DNA from: Bacillota bacterium
GTDB taxonomy: Bacteria; Bacillota; Limnochordia; Darwinibacteriales; DTU012
Length of the DNA: 50,902 nt
Direction: 5' to 3'
Assembly: GCA_012521185.1 (NCBI GenBank)
Contig: JAAYMV010000044.1
Location: 1 to 50,902 of the forward strand
This document shows positions 9,158-17,865 of this stretch, one piece after another. The notes beneath the pieces were generated by a model. That model had not been told where the DNA came from. It saw only the letters and a list, made by a program, of their open reading frames with translations, and ran no database searches. The translations under genes were made by a program, and so were the position numbers. Numbering within the stretch: the first letter of the stretch is position 1; every line of letters begins with the position of its first letter.

Positions 9158-10191
9158 TCTCCATCCCCATTTTCATTCTGTTCTGGCAACATCTGATCTG
9201 AATCGGTCAGTTTCTCCACTACTTGTTCTTGATAGACTTTCTCAGTAAACTTGCCGATGTTGCGAAATCTTTGTAATCTATTATCAACTACCTGATCTAA
9301 TGGCAGTTTTTTCAACTCTGATAAGGAACGTTGGATAAAAGCCTTTAATTGTCTAGCTGTGGCTTGATGATCCCGATGAGCGCCACCAATTGGTTCAGTG
9401 ATCACATCATCTATAATACCAAATTTTAGTAAATCTGTGGGCATTATTTTTAATAAATTTGCTGCCTCAGCTGCCCGACTAGAATCTTTCCAAAGAATAT
9501 TTGCACACATCTCAGGAGATATTACAGAGTACCAAGCATGCTCTAACATTAAAATTCGGTCACCAACACCAATTGCCAAAGCACCGCCACTGCCGCCTTC
9601 ACCAGTAATAATACAGACAATTGGTGTCCTTAAGAAAGACATTTGTTCAATACACTCCGCAATTACTAAGCCTTGTCCACGTTGTTCAGCTTCAATTCCT
9701 GGATAAGCACCCACCACATCAATTAAGGTAATAATCGGCCGGCCAAACTTTTCCGCCTGTTTCATTAGACGAAGTGCTTTCCGATAACCCTCAGGATGAG
9801 GTAACCCGAAGTTACGAGCGATATTTTCTTTAGTATCTCGGCCTTTTTGTACACCAATAACTGTTACTGGCTCACCAAGAAATCCAGCAATCCCACCAAC
9901 AATAGCTTGATCATCAGCATAAGTCCGATCACCATGTAATTCAATAAAATCATCAAAGACTAATTCCAAATAATCTAAGGTTGTAGGTCGCTCTGGATGG
10001 CGGGCCATTCTTACTTTTTGCCATGGAGTTAAGCGTTCATAGATTTCTGTGCGTAATTTCTCTGCTCTTTTCTCTAACTCTGATAATTCATTACTGAAAT
10101 CAATACCTTGCTCAGTGATGAAGCTACGTAACTCTTGGATTTTTTCTTCGAGTTCAACAAGGGGTTGTTCCCATTCAAAAATAGTACTCAC
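9154..10191 (-). CDS. accA: Acetyl-CoA carboxylase carboxyltransferase subunit alpha
   Basis: With AccD it transfers the carboxyl group from carboxybiotin to acetyl-CoA to make malonyl-CoA for fatty-acid synthesis. Family landmarks are a coiled-coil N-terminus (EWEQPLVELEEKIQEL), ARHPERPTTLDYL, the GGSGGALAIGVGD crotonase-fold segment and YSVISPE. At 345 residues it has about 25 more than average, mostly an acidic tail after residue 315 that looks unstructured. It lies 10 bp after accD and overlaps pfkA by 4 bp. Confidence 0.97.
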   Translation of the reverse strand: MSTIFEWEQPLVELEEKIQELRSFITEQGIDFSNELSELEKRAEKLRTEIYERLTPWQKVRMARHPERPTTLDYLELVFDDFIELHGDRTYADDQAIVGGIAGFLGEPVTVIGVQKGRDTKENIARNFGLPHPEGYRKALRLMKQAEKFGRPIITLIDVVGAYPGIEAEQRGQGLVIAECIEQMSFLRTPIVCIITGEGGSGGALAIGVGDRILMLEHAWYSVISPEMCANILWKDSSRAAEAANLLKIMPTDLLKFGIIDDVITEPIGGAHRDHQATARQLKAFIQRSLSELKKLPLDQVVDNRLQRFRNIGKFTEKVYQEQVVEKLTDSDQMLPEQNENGDGE

Positions 10192-10201
10192 CTAACTCAC
10201 C

Positions 10202-11074
10202 TCATAAATGAAAGCTAAGCAGCTTAGCAATAGTCTCTTTCATCTCATTCCGATTGACAATTTTATCGATCATGCCGTTTTGTAGAGCGTACTCTGCAGT
10301 TTGAAAACCTTCAGGCAATTTTTGCCGAGTAGTTTCTTCCACAATTCTTGGCCCAGCAAATCCGATTAATGCTTTTGGCTCTGCTAATATAATATCTCCT
10401 AGTGAAGCAAAACTTGCATAAACTCCACCCATTGTTGGATGAGTCAGGACTGATATGTAAAGAAGTCCCGCTTGCTTGAACTTACCAACAGCTTGAGCAG
10501 TCTTAGCCATTTGCATCAGGCTGAAGATTCCTTCTTGCATTCTAGCACCGCCACCGCCACCAGAAAAAATTACTACTGGGATTTGCTTCTGAATACCATA
10601 CTCAAATCCCCTAGTCAATTGCTCGCCTACTACACTTCCCATACTTCCACCAATAAAAGAAAAATCAATAATTCCTAACACACAAAGATGCCCATCGATT
10701 CGGGCTTCGCCAATCAAAATGGCGTCATCAAGCTTCGTCGTCTGCTGGGCATTAGTTATTTTTTCTTCATAACCAGGAAAGTCTAAAGGATTAACAGCTA
10801 CTAATGGCGGAAATGGTTTAAAAGAATTTTCATCGGCAATAATGTTTAATCGTTCTAACGCAGAAATCCGAAAATGATAGCCGCATTTACTACAAATACC
10901 CTTGGCCTTACTACATTCCTTGCTATACAGTACACTAGCGCAGTTCTCGCATCGAATCCAAAGATTATCAGGGATTTCCTTTTTTACTGCAGTTTGTTCA
11001 TCATCAAATTGGCTAGCGGGAATTGTAGAACGAACCGTTGCATATTTTGGCTTACTGCGAAAAACTCTCAACAT
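10202..11074 (-). CDS. accD: Acetyl-CoA carboxylase carboxyltransferase subunit beta
   Basis: Zinc-containing carboxyltransferase subunit that pairs with AccA. An N-terminal Cys4 ribbon is visible as CENC and ICSKC at about residues 43-65. The crotonase-fold core shows GGGGGARMQEG and HPTMGGVYASFA. At 290 residues the length is normal. The biotin carrier and carboxylase subunits (accB, accC) are not in the window. Confidence 0.97.
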   Translation of the reverse strand: MLRVFRSKPKYATVRSTIPASQFDDEQTAVKKEIPDNLWIRCENCASVLYSKECSKAKGICSKCGYHFRISALERLNIIADENSFKPFPPLVAVNPLDFPGYEEKITNAQQTTKLDDAILIGEARIDGHLCVLGIIDFSFIGGSMGSVVGEQLTRGFEYGIQKQIPVVIFSGGGGGARMQEGIFSLMQMAKTAQAVGKFKQAGLLYISVLTHPTMGGVYASFASLGDIILAEPKALIGFAGPRIVEETTRQKLPEGFQTAEYALQNGMIDKIVNRNEMKETIAKLLSFHL

Positions 11075-11086
11075 ACCCTCACCTAC

Positions 11087-11287
11087 TTATTTGCCATATG
11101 AAGTAGAAATAACTTCATGAGCTTCTTCTATTTCAGAATCAGGAACTAAAATCTCTACGCTAGCTGCAACACCTAAATGGGGTGCCCCAATGGGACGCAG
11201 CAAAGTTAAGATTCCTTCCTGTTCTAATAAGTCTTTTAACATGTCTGCGACTACACGATTAGGAGCAATATAGACTACTGTCCACAT
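11087..11287 (-). CDS. Small DUF2007-type putative signal-transducing protein
   Basis: A 66-residue protein that begins MWTVVYIAPN and has the DUF2007 layout: a beta strand, a helix with MLKDLLEQEGI, a glycine-rich turn, and a strand with VEILVPDSEIEEAHEVI. The fold resembles a small regulatory ferredoxin-like domain and the function is not established. AAGGAGG stands 7 bases before the ATG. It sits between mtrB and accD with a 12 bp gap to accD, so it is probably co-transcribed with the acc genes. Confidence 0.8.
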   Translation of the reverse strand: MWTVVYIAPNRVVADMLKDLLEQEGILTLLRPIGAPHLGVAASVEILVPDSEIEEAHEVISTSYGK

Positions 11288-11345
11288 CGTTATTGCCTCC
11301 TTATTTTATGTTCTACATTAAATGCCAATACCATTTTCTAATAAA

Positions 11346-11582
11346 TTATTCTCTTCCAGAAGTTACTTCACCCATTTTAGTTATAACTCGTGCTTTCCCC
11401 CTGATTTTAATGGCAGAGGTATGCTGAGTAAATTGGGCAACTAACACTTCGCCTTGATCTAATTTTTCACTATGATGAAACTTTGTATCCACACCTCTGG
11501 TTAAACCAAAAATAGTAACACCATCTTCTAAAGCTTGCACCATAATATACTCATTAACTAGGTGTCGATAATCATCTGTCAA
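11346..11582 (-). CDS. mtrB: Tryptophan RNA-binding attenuation protein (TRAP)
   Basis: The product matches TRAP closely: GLTRGVDTKFHHSEKLD and QFTQHTSAIKIRGKA line up with the Bacillus subtilis protein. The RNA-contacting residues Lys37, Lys56 and Arg58 of B. subtilis are present here as K40, K59 and R61. TRAP forms an 11-subunit ring which, when loaded with tryptophan, binds (G/U)AG repeats and shuts down trp genes. I chose the TTG at 11582 as the start because AAGGAAGGTGATC precedes it; the open frame extends 8 codons further up without a ribosome binding site. This gives 78 residues, against 75 in B. subtilis. It follows dnaE by 31 bp. No trp gene and no obvious (G/U)AG-repeat target was seen in the window. 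Confidence 0.93.
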   Translation of the reverse strand: MTDDYRHLVNEYIMVQALEDGVTIFGLTRGVDTKFHHSEKLDQGEVLVAQFTQHTSAIKIRGKARVITKMGEVTSGRE

Positions 11583-11613
11583 ACAGATCACCTTCCTTAA
11601 ATACAATATATAG

Positions 11614-14574
11614 CTAATTTCTGTAATGCTCTTTTAATTCCTCCCATGGATCAATCCATTGAGCATGATGACAATACTCTTTAAGTTCTGCAAGCACCTG
11701 TTCATCGATGGCTAACCAAAATTGAGGTGCAACAATCTGAACTGCACCTTTTTGAATATTGAGCAACACTGGAGTATCTCCTTGATGGAGTTTTAAAAAT
11801 TCTTGTAACTCAGCGATTGTTTCCATCTTTGGCTGGAGAATTAACATTGGTTTTAAAGGCAATACCCATTCTGCCCGAAAAAGATGATCTTGAAACTTAC
11901 CAAATAAAGCTACTAAACTGTTAGACTGCAGACAAATTTGATACTGGTTTTTCGCCATTTTAAAGTTAATAAGACGGTTTTCACCAGCCAGCTTACCAGT
12001 AATGTCCTGAAAATCAACCTTAAGTTCTATAATATGTCCAGCAAAACACTGACCGAAATTTTCAACTAAATAATCTAAGAATACTTTCCAACCTGATAGA
12101 GGATGATTTGACAGATATAAACCTACTATTTCCTTTTCTCGTTCAAGTAATTCTAAATCTGTTAACTGAGGAATTGTTGTATTAAAGTGTCGGCTGATTT
12201 CTTGCAAAAGCTGTCTGCGTAAGCCAAATCCATCTAAGGCACCTGAATACAATAAGTTTTCGACTACATTGAATGTTAAAGGCACTCGCCCTAAAAAATC
12301 CTGTAAGCTGACAAACTGACCTTGCTTACGGGCAGCTATAATTTTTTCAGCATTAACCAAGCCCAAATATTTTAAACTTGCCAAACCAATTCTAATAGAT
12401 CGGCCTTCTTTTGTAAAGTCTATTTCTGAATAACGGATATCAGGACCTAAAATTCCAATCTCCCTAGCTAAACATTCTAAGAAAAATTCCTGTTTCCTGA
12501 CAAAACTGCCGCCAGCATGTTTTAGCTGAACTAAATAAAACTCCAGCGGATAATTTGCCTTTAAGTAGGCTGTTTGCCAAGTAATGATCGAATAGGCCGC
12601 ACTATGGGCTTTATTAAAAGCATAATCAGCAAAACTTTCGATTTGAGCAAATAAGCGTTGACCAGATATTTCGGCTAATCCCTGCTTTCGACATCCAGCT
12701 ATAAATTTGGCTTTTAGCTGCTGGATTAACTGATGATCCTTTTTGCTCATAGCCACTCTAAAAAGATCGGCTTCCTCTAAACCAAAGCCTGCTAGTTCAT
12801 GAGCTACTTGCATGACTTGTTCTTGATATAAAATTAATCCAAATGTTTCAGCTAAAATAGGCTCCAATAAGGGATGAAGATACTCGATTTTTTTCTTTTG
12901 CTCGCGCCGTTTTATATAAGTCGGCACCTGTTTTAAAGGTCCGGGACGACCTAGAGCCAACAATGCTACTAGATCTTCAAAGCAAGTTGGTTTAATTTGG
13001 GGCAGCAGATCCTGAAAAAGGGAGCTTTCGATTTGGAAAACTCCTAAAGTTTGTCCACTAGCTAAGAGCTGATAAGTTTTCTGGTCGGCTAAAGGGATCT
13101 GCTCCAATGTGAAATCCGGCTCTTGTTCTTGGATCACTGCTTCTATATCAGCTAAAATTGTTAGATTTCGTAGACTGAGTAAATCTATTTTTAAAACTCC
13201 TAAATTTTCCAAGCTATTCATATCAGCCTGAGTCACCGGCTGACTAGCATTAGGTTCTAGAGCACTATATTTAATAACTGGTTCAGGAGTAATGATAATA
13301 CCAGCCGCGTGAGTAGTAAAATGATGCTTCAATCCCACTAATCGAGGAATAATGGCTTGAGCTAGTTTTTGATCCTTAATTAATTTATTGACTTCCTTCG
13401 CTGCCAAGCTTTGACCAAAAGTACCATAAGCACCTATTTTCGCCACATGCTCTTCGCCAAACCGCTCAATCAGATAGTTAACAACTTCCTCCCGCCTTTG
13501 ATAACAAAAATCCAAATCAATATCTGGTAGGTTGCGTCGTTCCCTATTCAAAAAGCGTTCGAAAAACAAATTGTGTTCTAAAGGATCAATATTAGTAATC
13601 CCTAAACAATAAGCTACTAAACTACCAGCAGCACTACCACGACCTGGACCAACGGGTATCTTAGCTCGCTTGGCAAAAGCCACAATATCTTGAACTAATA
13701 AAAAATAGTCAGCTAAACCCATTTCTTCAATGACAGCTAACTCATCCTCTAGTCGTTCTCTAACTGAGGTAGATATTTCTGCATAGCGTTTAACAGCTCC
13801 AGCAAAAACAAGCTGACGTAAATCCATAGTATTCGATATTTTTGGCAAAGTCAGTTTCTGCTGTAAATTAACCTGGCAGCGCTTGGCAATTTCTAATCCA
13901 TTGTAGAGCACTTGTGGTAACTTACTAAAGCTTTCCGCCACTTGTTCAGGTCGCCACAAGAAAGTGGCATCTATAGTTATTTCATCTATAGAAACATTAG
14001 CTTTCAAGGCCTGTAATACCTGCAAAACTGGACGTTGTTCTTCTGTTAAATATTTGATAGCAAGACTGGCAACTAAAACTTCTGTCGGGAACAGTCTAAC
14101 TAACTGATTAGCCTGCTGACGCAAGGCTTCAGTATGAGTATGCAATTGTAAATATACGTTTTCCTTACCAAAAATTTTAGCAATCTCAGTGTAGTCATTA
14201 GTGATTGTATCTAGATTTTTAACATTAATTAAGCAAATAAGTCCTTGTTGATAAACAATAAGCTGTCTTTTATCTACTGGCTTAGGTAATGATGCTAAGG
14301 CAAGCAAATTATGATATCCCGTAATATTTTCCGCTAAGAAAACTATCCTATCTAACCCTAAAAAACCGCTTATATCTAAATCTAGGCCTAATATTGGATT
14401 AATTTGATGTTTCTCACAGTGTTGATAAAATTCGACTAACCCACCGGCTGTATTATGATCTGTTAAACCTAAATAAGAATAACCATAACTAGCTGCTAAT
14501 TTTACTAACTCAGGTATACGAATACATGACTCTAGTATAGAATAGTCACTATAGACTTGAAGCGGAACAAACAA
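11614..14574 (-). CDS. dnaE: DNA polymerase III alpha subunit, DnaE type
   Basis: C-family replicative polymerase of about 986 residues. The PHP domain (about 1-220) begins FVPLQVYSDYS. The palm has GPGRGSAAGS and PDIDLDF with the two catalytic Asp residues, and KIDLLSLRNL supplies the third. Fingers and a helix-hairpin-helix/tail region follow. The PHP domain lacks the usual HxH (Q-V-Y here), so proofreading metal sites look lost. It is shorter than the roughly 1150 residues of many DnaE proteins. I prefer the TTG start at 14574, because GAAGGTG lies 5 bases upstream; a GTG six codons earlier has no such site. It lies between the murA terminator and mtrB. Confidence 0.94.
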   Translation of the reverse strand: MFVPLQVYSDYSILESCIRIPELVKLAASYGYSYLGLTDHNTAGGLVEFYQHCEKHQINPILGLDLDISGFLGLDRIVFLAENITGYHNLLALASLPKPVDKRQLIVYQQGLICLINVKNLDTITNDYTEIAKIFGKENVYLQLHTHTEALRQQANQLVRLFPTEVLVASLAIKYLTEEQRPVLQVLQALKANVSIDEITIDATFLWRPEQVAESFSKLPQVLYNGLEIAKRCQVNLQQKLTLPKISNTMDLRQLVFAGAVKRYAEISTSVRERLEDELAVIEEMGLADYFLLVQDIVAFAKRAKIPVGPGRGSAAGSLVAYCLGITNIDPLEHNLFFERFLNRERRNLPDIDLDFCYQRREEVVNYLIERFGEEHVAKIGAYGTFGQSLAAKEVNKLIKDQKLAQAIIPRLVGLKHHFTTHAAGIIITPEPVIKYSALEPNASQPVTQADMNSLENLGVLKIDLLSLRNLTILADIEAVIQEQEPDFTLEQIPLADQKTYQLLASGQTLGVFQIESSLFQDLLPQIKPTCFEDLVALLALGRPGPLKQVPTYIKRREQKKKIEYLHPLLEPILAETFGLILYQEQVMQVAHELAGFGLEEADLFRVAMSKKDHQLIQQLKAKFIAGCRKQGLAEISGQRLFAQIESFADYAFNKAHSAAYSIITWQTAYLKANYPLEFYLVQLKHAGGSFVRKQEFFLECLAREIGILGPDIRYSEIDFTKEGRSIRIGLASLKYLGLVNAEKIIAARKQGQFVSLQDFLGRVPLTFNVVENLLYSGALDGFGLRRQLLQEISRHFNTTIPQLTDLELLEREKEIVGLYLSNHPLSGWKVFLDYLVENFGQCFAGHIIELKVDFQDITGKLAGENRLINFKMAKNQYQICLQSNSLVALFGKFQDHLFRAEWVLPLKPMLILQPKMETIAELQEFLKLHQGDTPVLLNIQKGAVQIVAPQFWLAIDEQVLAELKEYCHHAQWIDPWEELKEHYRN

Positions 14575-14637
14575 TGTTACACCTTCTTTCACTACTATAA
14601 CAATTATTTCTGCAACTAGAAACTAGAATCCTGTTAT

Positions 14638-14665
14638 AAAAAAAAGAAGGGTTGCCCCTTCTTTT
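14638..14665 (-). terminator. Rho-independent terminator after murA
   Basis: On the minus strand AAAAGAAGGG and CCCTTCTTTT pair around a GCAA tetraloop and are followed by a run of T. The left arm begins at the murA stop codon. It separates ireB-murA from dnaE. Confidence 0.88.
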
Positions 14666-15965
14666 AAGCGTTTACTTTTTCGATTTGTTCAAAAATATCA
14701 TAAGCGTTACGGGTTTCTTCCCGTGTGATTCTAGCACCTAATCCACGTAATTTACCTTCCAAGTCTTCGTAACCACGATCGATAATATCTAAGCCATAAA
14801 TCTCGGTTATTCCGGTGGCTGCTAAACCAGCAATTACTAAAGCAGCTCCGGCTCTTAAATCAGTAACTTCGACGGGAGCGCCAGTTAATTGGGGAACTCC
14901 ACGAATAATTGCTGTTTCTCGTTCTACCTTAATATCTGCTCCCATTCTGCGTAATTCATCTACATACCGAAAGCGGTCAAAAATATTTTCGCGAATTACA
15001 CTTGTGCCTTCTGCTGTACACATAGCAGCAACTAATGGTTGTTGCAAATCAGTTGGAAATCCAGGATACGGTGCTGTTTCCACATCAATCGCCTTTAATT
15101 TTTCAGGCGCAATTACCCGTATTTGATTATCACCTCTTTCAATAATTACTCCAGTTTCTTCAATTTTTATAATTGGAGATCGTAAATGCTCTGCGACTAC
15201 ATTCTTAATTACTACATCACCACCAGCGGCAGCTGTAGCAAAAATATAAGTACCAGCCTCAATCCGATCCGGAATGATGGAATACTCAATTCCTTTTAAG
15301 GATTCGACTCCTTCAATTCTGATAATATCAGTGCCTGCTCCACGAATCTTGGCACCCATTCCATTTAAAAAGATCGCCAAATCTACAACTTCAGGTTCTT
15401 TAGCGCAATTTTCTAAAACCGTTGTTCCCTTAGCTAAAGATGCGGCAATCATTAAATTAATCGTAGTCCCTACGCTAGAACGATTAATATAATAGTTGGT
15501 GCCTATTAATTCCTTACACTGAGCTTTCATAAAACCATGTTCAATTATTACCTCAGCACCCATTTGGGTAAAACCGCGAATATGAAAGTCTACCGGTCGT
15601 GATCCAATAGCACAACCACCAGGCAATGGTACCTCAGCCTTACCTAAACGGGCTAGTAACAGTCCAGCAGTATAGAATGAAGCTCGCATTTTTCTTACCA
15701 AATCATAAGGCGCTTGATAACTGTTCAAGCTTCGACCATCAATATGTAATCTATTTTCAGAGTCAAAATAAACCTCTACTCCTAAACTGCGTAAGATTAA
15801 ACATATTGTGCCAACATCACTGTCTCTTGGGATGTTATTTAATACTGATTTGCCTTCTGTAGCTAAAGCCGCTGCTACAATAATCGGTAGAGCACTATTT
15901 TTTGCACCACTTACTACTACTTCGCCACTTAATGGTTGGCCGCCTTCAATTAATAACCTCGCCAT
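14664..15965 (-). CDS. murA: UDP-N-acetylglucosamine 1-carboxyvinyltransferase
   Basis: Catalyses the first committed step of peptidoglycan synthesis, adding enolpyruvate from PEP to UDP-GlcNAc in the cytoplasm; it is the fosfomycin target. The N-terminus has VSGAKNSALP with the substrate-binding Lys, and the active-site Cys is C118 in PGGCAIGSRPVDFH, so the enzyme looks fosfomycin-sensitive. The 433-residue length is normal. The gene follows ireB/reoM by 16 bp. That homologue controls MurA stability in Listeria, so the pairing is functionally suggestive. Many Firmicutes carry two MurA forms; only one is in this window. Confidence 0.97.
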   Translation of the reverse strand: MARLLIEGGQPLSGEVVVSGAKNSALPIIVAAALATEGKSVLNNIPRDSDVGTICLILRSLGVEVYFDSENRLHIDGRSLNSYQAPYDLVRKMRASFYTAGLLLARLGKAEVPLPGGCAIGSRPVDFHIRGFTQMGAEVIIEHGFMKAQCKELIGTNYYINRSSVGTTINLMIAASLAKGTTVLENCAKEPEVVDLAIFLNGMGAKIRGAGTDIIRIEGVESLKGIEYSIIPDRIEAGTYIFATAAAGGDVVIKNVVAEHLRSPIIKIEETGVIIERGDNQIRVIAPEKLKAIDVETAPYPGFPTDLQQPLVAAMCTAEGTSVIRENIFDRFRYVDELRRMGADIKVERETAIIRGVPQLTGAPVEVTDLRAGAALVIAGLAATGITEIYGLDIIDRGYEDLEGKLRGLGARITREETRNAYDIFEQIEKVNA

Positions 15966-15981
15966 TCCTCTTACCTCCCGT

Positions 15982-16239
15982 TCATTTTAAGTTTTCCAGA
16001 TATGAGCCTATAATTTCTTCTAGCAAATCATTACGCTCGATTTTTTGCATTAAGGATCTGGCATCCATATGAGAGGTAATATATGAAGGATCACCTGAAA
16101 CAAGATATCCTACAATTTGATCTACAGGTCGATAACCTTTTTCCTCTAAAGCAGCACACACGATCCGCAATATTTCTTTTATTTGGTTTGTATTCTTATC
16201 GATTGACGAAAACGTCCGTGTTTCGCTGGAGAATTCCAT
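15982..16239 (-). CDS. ireB: IreB/ReoM family regulatory phosphoprotein (YrzL, UPF0297)
   Basis: An 85-residue protein matching YrzL/IreB/Reo[21 protein letters not shown], then [12 protein letters not shown] and an acidic/basic helical C-terminus. In enterococci and Listeria this small dimeric protein is phosphorylated on an N-terminal Thr by the PASTA kinase; Listeria ReoM controls ClpCP-dependent breakdown of MurA. A Thr at residue 7 (SETRTF) is in the right place for that site. The usual neighbours (alaS, ruvX) are absent; instead murA follows 16 bp later. AAGGGGGA precedes the ATG. Confidence 0.92.
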   Translation of the reverse strand: MEFSSETRTFSSIDKNTNQIKEILRIVCAALEEKGYRPVDQIVGYLVSGDPSYITSHMDARSLMQKIERNDLLEEIIGSYLENLK

Positions 16240-16438
16240 TAATCATTCCCCCTTCTAAATTTATCATAACCTTTGCTGAAATTGAATATTCCCCTTAGGT
16301 ATGTTCACTCCAAACTGATTAAATCCTGCAACAAATGGTTACATAAATATTGTTTCGCTAATTACTATATTTTTTTGACCATGAAAAGGATTTCCACCCT
16401 AACAATGGGAAGTAATATTTTAAGAAAGGAGTGAAAAT

Positions 16439-16813
16439 ATGAGTCAACGAAAACTATATCTTTCTGATAACAGAATAATAGCTGGAGTAGCCGGCGGTAT
16501 TGCAGAATACCTAGATATTGATCCGACAATTGTCAGAATCATCTGGGCTTTCGCCGTCTTTAGTGGCGGCATTGGCGCCTTGGCCTATATAATTGGAGTA
16601 ATGGTAATTCCGCCAAGACCAGTTAGTGAACCTCGCGTTACTATAGAAGGTGCTGAGAGACCGCCACGCCAAACTCTAGGCATAATTTTAATTCTCGTTG
16701 GTTTGGTATTTTTACTAAACAACTTTATTCCCTCAATTCCTTGGAGGCTAGTCTGGCCCATTGCTTTAATAATCCTTGGTCTTTTCTATATTTATAACGA
16801 ACGACGCAACTAA
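16439..16813 (+). CDS. PspC-domain membrane protein with LiaF-like C-terminal helices
   Basis: A 124-residue protein. Residues 1-62 are a PspC domain (KLYLSDNRIIAGVAGGIAEY, DPTIVRIIW, one or two membrane helices, VMVIPPRP). Residues 78-118 form two more hydrophobic segments (LGIILILVGLVFLLNNF and WPIALIILGLFYIY) that resemble the N-terminal membrane part of LiaF/LiaI-type envelope stress proteins. AAAGGAGTG precedes the ATG. It is divergent from ireB. A role in membrane stress response is inferred from the family only. A shorter PspC paralogue lies at 34611. Confidence 0.85.
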   Translation: MSQRKLYLSDNRIIAGVAGGIAEYLDIDPTIVRIIWAFAVFSGGIGALAYIIGVMVIPPRPVSEPRVTIEGAERPPRQTLGIILILVGLVFLLNNFIPSIPWRLVWPIALIILGLFYIYNERRN

Positions 16814-16863
16814 GGCAATTCACTTGCATAGAATAAGGGTAGCCAAATATTTGGGGGATCCTT

Positions 16864-17865
16864 ATGAAGATTTTAATTACCTCAGAATTTTTTTTAAGCG
16901 GTCAATCTACTCATGTTTTGGATTTAGCCAAACAACTGAAGTTGTTAGGACATAAAATCCAAATTGTCTTTACTGGCATCCATAGTCAAACCTTTTATAG
17001 TTATTATGGTTCTTTATTGAAAAGGCAAGGGATTATCTACTACACTACTAAACATCAGACAAACATCCGCAATATTATTCGGCAGTTTCGACCTGACATT
17101 ATCCATTGCCATAGCTCGACCATTTTTTCCTTGACCGAAAAAATGGCTAGTCAGTTGAGAATACCTTTTATTGTAACTTGTCATGGCTTAGGATTGTCTC
17201 ATCCTAAATATCTCCAAGCCCTAAGTAAAGCTGCTAGACTAATCTGTGTAGGCGTTAATTCCGCTAAAGAATTAATGCCTCTTTTTGCTAGTAAAATCGA
17301 GATTATTCCTAACGGAATTGACATTCAAGTTTTTAAACCAGCTCCTAAAGAAGAACAGTTGACTGTCTATTATATAGCTAGAATAGACAGCTCAAAAATT
17401 GGACCGTTAAAACAGCTTGCTAAAGCCGTCAACAAAATTCCGGAACTTAGTTTAACAGTAGTAGGAAATTGGAAACCGCCCCTTAATCAGATCGAGTTTG
17501 TTTCCTGGCAAACCGACCTTACTAAAATATTAGCCCCTGCTAATATCGTAGCTGCCTGTGGCCGTACAGCACGAGAAGCTATGGCGAGCGGAGCTGCTGT
17601 TTTGCTGATGAACAAGCGTTATGATGGATTAATTAATCGTCGACTAGTCAATAAAGCCAACTTTGATTTCTCTGGAAACATTGGCCGCTGTCGTTACCAA
17701 CAAATCTACAAAGATTTAAAACTGCTTACTTATCATCCTCGCCAGTTACGTAAAATCCAAGACTTTAGCAGAGAATATGCCCTCAACTACTTAGCCAGTA
17801 GTATCATGGCTGAAAAAACAGTTCAAGTATATCAACAAGTTATTAAAGAGAACGCTAAGGCCTAA
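16864..17865 (+). CDS. Glycosyltransferase family 4-like protein
   Basis: A 333-residue GT-B fold enzyme. The N-terminal lobe starts [10 protein letters not shown] and has [18 protein letters not shown], typical of GT4 acceptor domains, and DIIHCHS. The C-terminal lobe has [15 protein letters not shown], then [14 protein letters not shown] in the place of the donor-binding EX7E motif. The first acidic residue of that motif is not obvious, so catalysis should be checked. GGGGGATCC precedes the ATG. It lies 50 bp after the PspC gene and converges on ygiQ with an 11 bp overlap. The sugar donor and acceptor are unknown. Confidence 0.85.
   Translation: MKILITSEFFLSGQSTHVLDLAKQLKLLGHKIQIVFTGIHSQTFYSYYGSLLKRQGIIYYTTKHQTNIRNIIRQFRPDIIHCHSSTIFSLTEKMASQLRIPFIVTCHGLGLSHPKYLQALSKAARLICVGVNSAKELMPLFASKIEIIPNGIDIQVFKPAPKEEQLTVYYIARIDSSKIGPLKQLAKAVNKIPELSLTVVGNWKPPLNQIEFVSWQTDLTKILAPANIVAACGRTAREAMASGAAVLLMNKRYDGLINRRLVNKANFDFSGNIGRCRYQQIYKDLKLLTYHPRQLRKIQDFSREYALNYLASSIMAEKTVQVYQQVIKENAKA

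Noticed and set aside
11288-11345. TRAP-binding (G/U)AG repeat array near mtrB
   Set aside because: Only scattered GAG/TAG triplets were found, with no regular 2-3 base spacing.
16375-16405. TTGACC followed by TAACAA as promoter of the first pspC gene
   Set aside because: The 19-base spacer and poor -10 make it too weak to list; no better promoter was seen in the 16240-16438 gap.
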